Assembly (NCBI RefSeq): GCF_003721565.1
Contig: NZ_RJJE01000017.1
Coordinates: 186,001-250,000 of the forward strand
Source of the DNA: Rufibacter immobilis
GTDB taxonomy: Bacteria; Bacteroidota; Bacteroidia; Cytophagales; Hymenobacteraceae
Length of the DNA: 64,000 nt
Reading direction: 5' to 3'
Each line of letters begins with the position of its first letter. Within the stretch, counting starts at the first letter, position 1. The position numbers and the translations under genes were made by a program. Below the pieces are notes generated by a model. The model saw nothing but the letters and a program-made list of their open reading frames with translations, did no database searches and was not told the DNA's origin. Shown in pieces: positions 61,735-64,000 of the stretch.

Positions 61735-63039
61735 TTACATGGCTTTTTCTATTTTTACTTTTTTGCCTTTGAGTTTCTCCTGCCGTAGGAGTTGTACTGC
61801 CTGGTCCAGCTTTTTCTTGGCCACGGCCACGTAGGCAGCATTGTCCTGCAACTCAATCTTGCCCAGTTCGGTTTTGTCCAGGCCGCCTTTCTGGAGCATC
61901 CAGCCTACAATGTCCACCTTGTTCACTTTGTCTTTCTTGCCGGCGCTGATGTAGATTGTCTCCCAGGGCGAGGGCGGGGGCAGCATAGGTTTGGCAGGCA
62001 GCTTTTCAATGGGCGGAATTTTAGTCAGATAAGACGGTTTCTCGCCGGGCTGGAGCAGCAGGTAGCTGGTGCCTTTGGCGTTCATGCGGGCAGTGCGGCC
62101 GTTGCGGTGGGTGTAATTGTCCTCATCGGGCACCTGAAAATGCACCACGTATTCCACCTCCGGAATGTCCAGCCCGCGGGCCGCCAGGTCTGTGCTCACC
62201 AGCGTACGGTACGTGCCGTTCCTAAATTTCATCAGGACACGTTCACGGTCGGGTTGCTCCATGCCGCCGTGGAAAATGCCGTGCGGTAGGCCTTTGCTTT
62301 GCAGGAAGTCGCTCACGGCCTCCACCGTTTCGCGCTGGTTGCAGAACACAATGCTGGGCGCGGTGCCAATGGCGCAGAGAACCCCCAGTAAAGCCTGCTG
62401 CTTGTTGCCTTTCTCCACTTCCACGGTTTTCACCTCCAGTGCCGGGGCATTGGCCGCCGCCTGCAGGTAATTAACCGTGATGGGATTTCGGAGCCCAGTG
62501 AACGCCGGAATTTCTTCCATGGCCGTAGCCGATACCAGAATGCGCCGCTTCAGACCTTTCAGGTGCCATATAATGGCGCCCATGTCATCTTTAAACCCGT
62601 ATTCCAGAGATTTGTCAAACTCGTCCAGCACCAATGTCTTGAGGGCCGAAGTCTCAAAGTTCTGCTCCCGCAGGTGATAGGCAATGCGCCCCGGCGTACC
62701 TATGAGCAGGGCCGGCGGATTGGCGAGGCTGCGTTTCTCGGGGTTGGTGGCGTGTCCGCCGTAAAGGCAATCTACCTTAAAACCGGTGGCCATGCTCCTG
62801 AACACCTGCTCAATCTGTAGCGCCAGCTCGCGGGAAGGCGCCAGCACCAGCGCCTGCACTCCCTTTGCCTCGGGCTGGAGCCGCGGTAGCACAGATAGCA
62901 GATAGGCCAGCGTTTTGCCGGAACCGGTGGGGGAGAGCAGCACCACATCGCTTTTCTGGGCCGCCGCCAGGGTGGCTTCCTGCATGGCGTTGAGGTGCGG
63001 AATCTTGAGCGACTGCAGGATTCGGATCAATTCGTTCAT
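61735..63039 (-). CDS. DEAD-box RNA helicase with DbpA-like C-terminal domain
   Basis: 434 residues from the ATG at 63039 (MNELIRILQSL); an earlier TTG is less likely. Motifs: Q-motif region PHLNAMQEATLAA, Walker A LSPTGSGKTLAYLL, PSRELALQI, GTPGRIAYHL, DEFD in VLDEFDKSLE (instead of DEAD), VSATA, STDLAARGLDIPEV and HRNGRTARM. Residues about 355-430 look like the DbpA-type RNA-binding domain (YISAGKKDKVNKVDIVGWMLQ), which in DbpA recognises 23S rRNA. A role in ribosome assembly is likely. Confidence 0.92.
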   Translation of the reverse strand: MNELIRILQSLKIPHLNAMQEATLAAAQKSDVVLLSPTGSGKTLAYLLSVLPRLQPEAKGVQALVLAPSRELALQIEQVFRSMATGFKVDCLYGGHATNPEKRSLANPPALLIGTPGRIAYHLREQNFETSALKTLVLDEFDKSLEYGFKDDMGAIIWHLKGLKRRILVSATAMEEIPAFTGLRNPITVNYLQAAANAPALEVKTVEVEKGNKQQALLGVLCAIGTAPSIVFCNQRETVEAVSDFLQSKGLPHGIFHGGMEQPDRERVLMKFRNGTYRTLVSTDLAARGLDIPEVEYVVHFQVPDEDNYTHRNGRTARMNAKGTSYLLLQPGEKPSYLTKIPPIEKLPAKPMLPPPSPWETIYISAGKKDKVNKVDIVGWMLQKGGLDKTELGKIELQDNAAYVAVAKKKLDQAVQLLRQEKLKGKKVKIEKAM

Positions 63040-63419
63040 AGGCAACAGTTAAGTACACGAAGGTACGCCGCTATTTCTGAAATACGGTGGCGGGAGAGTA
63101 TTTCAGGGCAAAACCGTACTGTCGCTGCGGGTGAACCAGCGGAAGAACCTGCCGTTTAGCGGCTCTTTTTCCGGATTTAGCCCCAAACCAGCCATTGGGG
63201 TAAAGCCGGGTTATTATTTCATTGCGTTGATGTTATAATCAGTGCCCAACCACGACTAATATGCAGGAATAGGGCTGCCAGGGAGCGAATGTCGCAATTG
63301 GAAGCTACAGACTTGCAGAAGAATTACTATCTTGATTGGGAGAGGAGCGGCAATGCGACACGCATTCGCGTATAGAATGGGGTGATTTCATCGTTCTCAG
63401 ATAAAACAGCTTACAACCT
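63040..63419. other. Divergent upstream region
   Basis: 380 bp containing element B10 and otherwise nothing that I can support. Confidence 0.45.
63154..63188 (+). repeat. Class B element B10
   Basis: A 35-nt copy (GTTTAGCGGCTCTTTTTCC ... GCCCCAAAC) in a divergent gap. Confidence 0.75.
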
Positions 63420-63857
63420 ATGGCATTTTTCTTTGCATTTCTACTGGCCGCATTTTTAGGATATCTCTACGGCTACTACATTAGGCCCAACCAAAAGCTG
63501 CGGAAGGCGGTGGAAAAGGTGAAGGCCCAGTGTGTGGCGGCGCTGGAAGAGGGGAGGAAAGGCGTGTACAAAACCATTGTCACAGACCAGCAGAACGCCT
63601 CTGAGTTGGTGGTGGAGGTAAAGGAACTGGCCCTTACGCAGGGTGGGCAGGTGAAAGTGCAGTACCTGAACGCCTTCTACAAGAACCCAGAGTTCAGGAC
63701 CCGCAAAGGCGAGGCGCTGCTGCAGGAAGTACGCGGCCTGCTGGGCGAGTATCTGCCCGCCAGCGAGGTGGAGTGGTATGAAACCGAAGCGCGCCATGCC
63801 CGCATCAGAGAGCTGGTGCAAACCATTGACCCTAAACACAGTACCCACTTAAGTTGA
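63420..63857 (+). CDS. Membrane-anchored protein of unknown function next to TelA-like gene
   Basis: 145 residues. The N-terminal FFFAFLLAAFLGYLYGYYI (about 3-21) is a single membrane segment. The remainder is soluble, rich in Lys and Glu, with helical heptad-like stretches (KLRKAVEKVKAQCVAALEEGRKG; KGEALLQEVRGLLGEYL). I do not recognise a named family. It is followed 11 bp later by a TelA-like gene, and the pair is probably co-transcribed, so it may work with TelA at the membrane; that is inference. Confidence 0.7.
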   Translation: MAFFFAFLLAAFLGYLYGYYIRPNQKLRKAVEKVKAQCVAALEEGRKGVYKTIVTDQQNASELVVEVKELALTQGGQVKVQYLNAFYKNPEFRTRKGEALLQEVRGLLGEYLPASEVEWYETEARHARIRELVQTIDPKHSTHLS

Positions 63858-63868
63858 TAATAGACACC

Positions 63869-64000
63869 ATGGAAAATAACAACGAGATCACTCTGTCAGA
63901 GAACAAAGAGCTAGTGCAGCAGAAAGCGCTGGAAATCTCCAAAAGCATAGATCCCTCCAAACCCGAGAGCCTCAGCACCTTTGGCGTAGAGACGCAGCGC
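63869..64000 (+). CDS. Toxic anion resistance protein TelA-like, N-terminal fragment
   Basis: An ATG at 63869 opens a frame that stays open to the window end (44 codons). It reads MENNNEITLSENKELVQQ, then a helical stretch, and PSKPESLSTFGVETQR. The LSTFGVExQR motif is typical of the N-terminus of TelA/KlaA proteins, linked to tellurite and other stress resistance. The gene continues beyond the window. Call rests on the short motif only. Confidence 0.7.
   Translation, partial: MENNNEITLSENKELVQQKALEISKSIDPSKPESLSTFGVETQR

Overview
The window looks like a chromosomal segment from a Bacteroidota bacterium. Evidence is a SusC/SusD pair, TonB-dependent receptor sequence, Bacteroidota-type curli genes with a long CsgG, mostly poor Shine-Dalgarno sequences, and the gene content. 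From gene content and intergenic repeats I would guess Cytophagales, perhaps the Hymenobacteraceae (Rufibacter/Pontibacter-like); this placement is inference. No rRNA, tRNA, CRISPR array, transposase or phage gene was seen.

Layout. (1) 1-1900: the end of a TonB-dependent receptor and a PepSY membrane protein, probably ferric-siderophore uptake and reduction. (2) 2.2-6.0 kb: a Tat-type lipoprotein amidase, then an overlapping P1-family peptidase / class IV aminotransferase pair. (3) 6.2-33.3 kb: a glucuronoxylan utilization region. It has GH10 xylanase, an SDR that may be the fructuronate reductase, GH67 alpha-glucuronidase, a LacI regulator, SusC/SusD, two GH115 alpha-glucuronidases, a decayed GH43 remnant, mannonate dehydratase, glucuronate isomerase, an intact GH43, xylose isomerase, xylulokinase and a second LacI regulator. 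Together these would cut glucuronoxylan outside the cell, import oligomers, remove (methyl)glucuronate and xylose, and feed xylulose-5-P and 2-keto-3-deoxygluconate into central metabolism. (4) 33.5-35 kb: a metallo-beta-lactamase-fold hydrolase and a small membrane protein. (5) 35.4-42.9 kb: a curli locus: csgE, csgF, csgG with an added beta-barrel-like domain, two large curlins, a CsgB-like minor curlin, and a lipoprotein with a TolB-like propeller. (6) 43-53.1 kb: mixed genes, namely HrpB helicase, a DUF892 ferritin-like protein, a lytic transglycosylase, an amidoligase / class I glutamine-amidotransferase / SpoIIAA-like operon, a sugar-lactone-oxidase-type flavoprotein, an MpaB-like protein and a Nudix hydrolase. 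(7) 53.3-61.5 kb: thiamine biosynthesis under two TPP riboswitches (thiD alone; thiS-thiC-thiE-thiG-thiH-thiF), plus a TenI/ThiE-like gene converging on thiF. (8) 61.7-64 kb: a DbpA-like RNA helicase, a small anchored protein and the start of a TelA-like gene.

The strongest unexplained signal is a family of 24 short intergenic elements with a 35-36 nt core. Fourteen (class A) are near-perfect palindromes, usually just after stop codons, and many are lengthened by arms unique to each site. Ten (class B) are related, same-sized, poorly palindromic copies that all read on the + strand.
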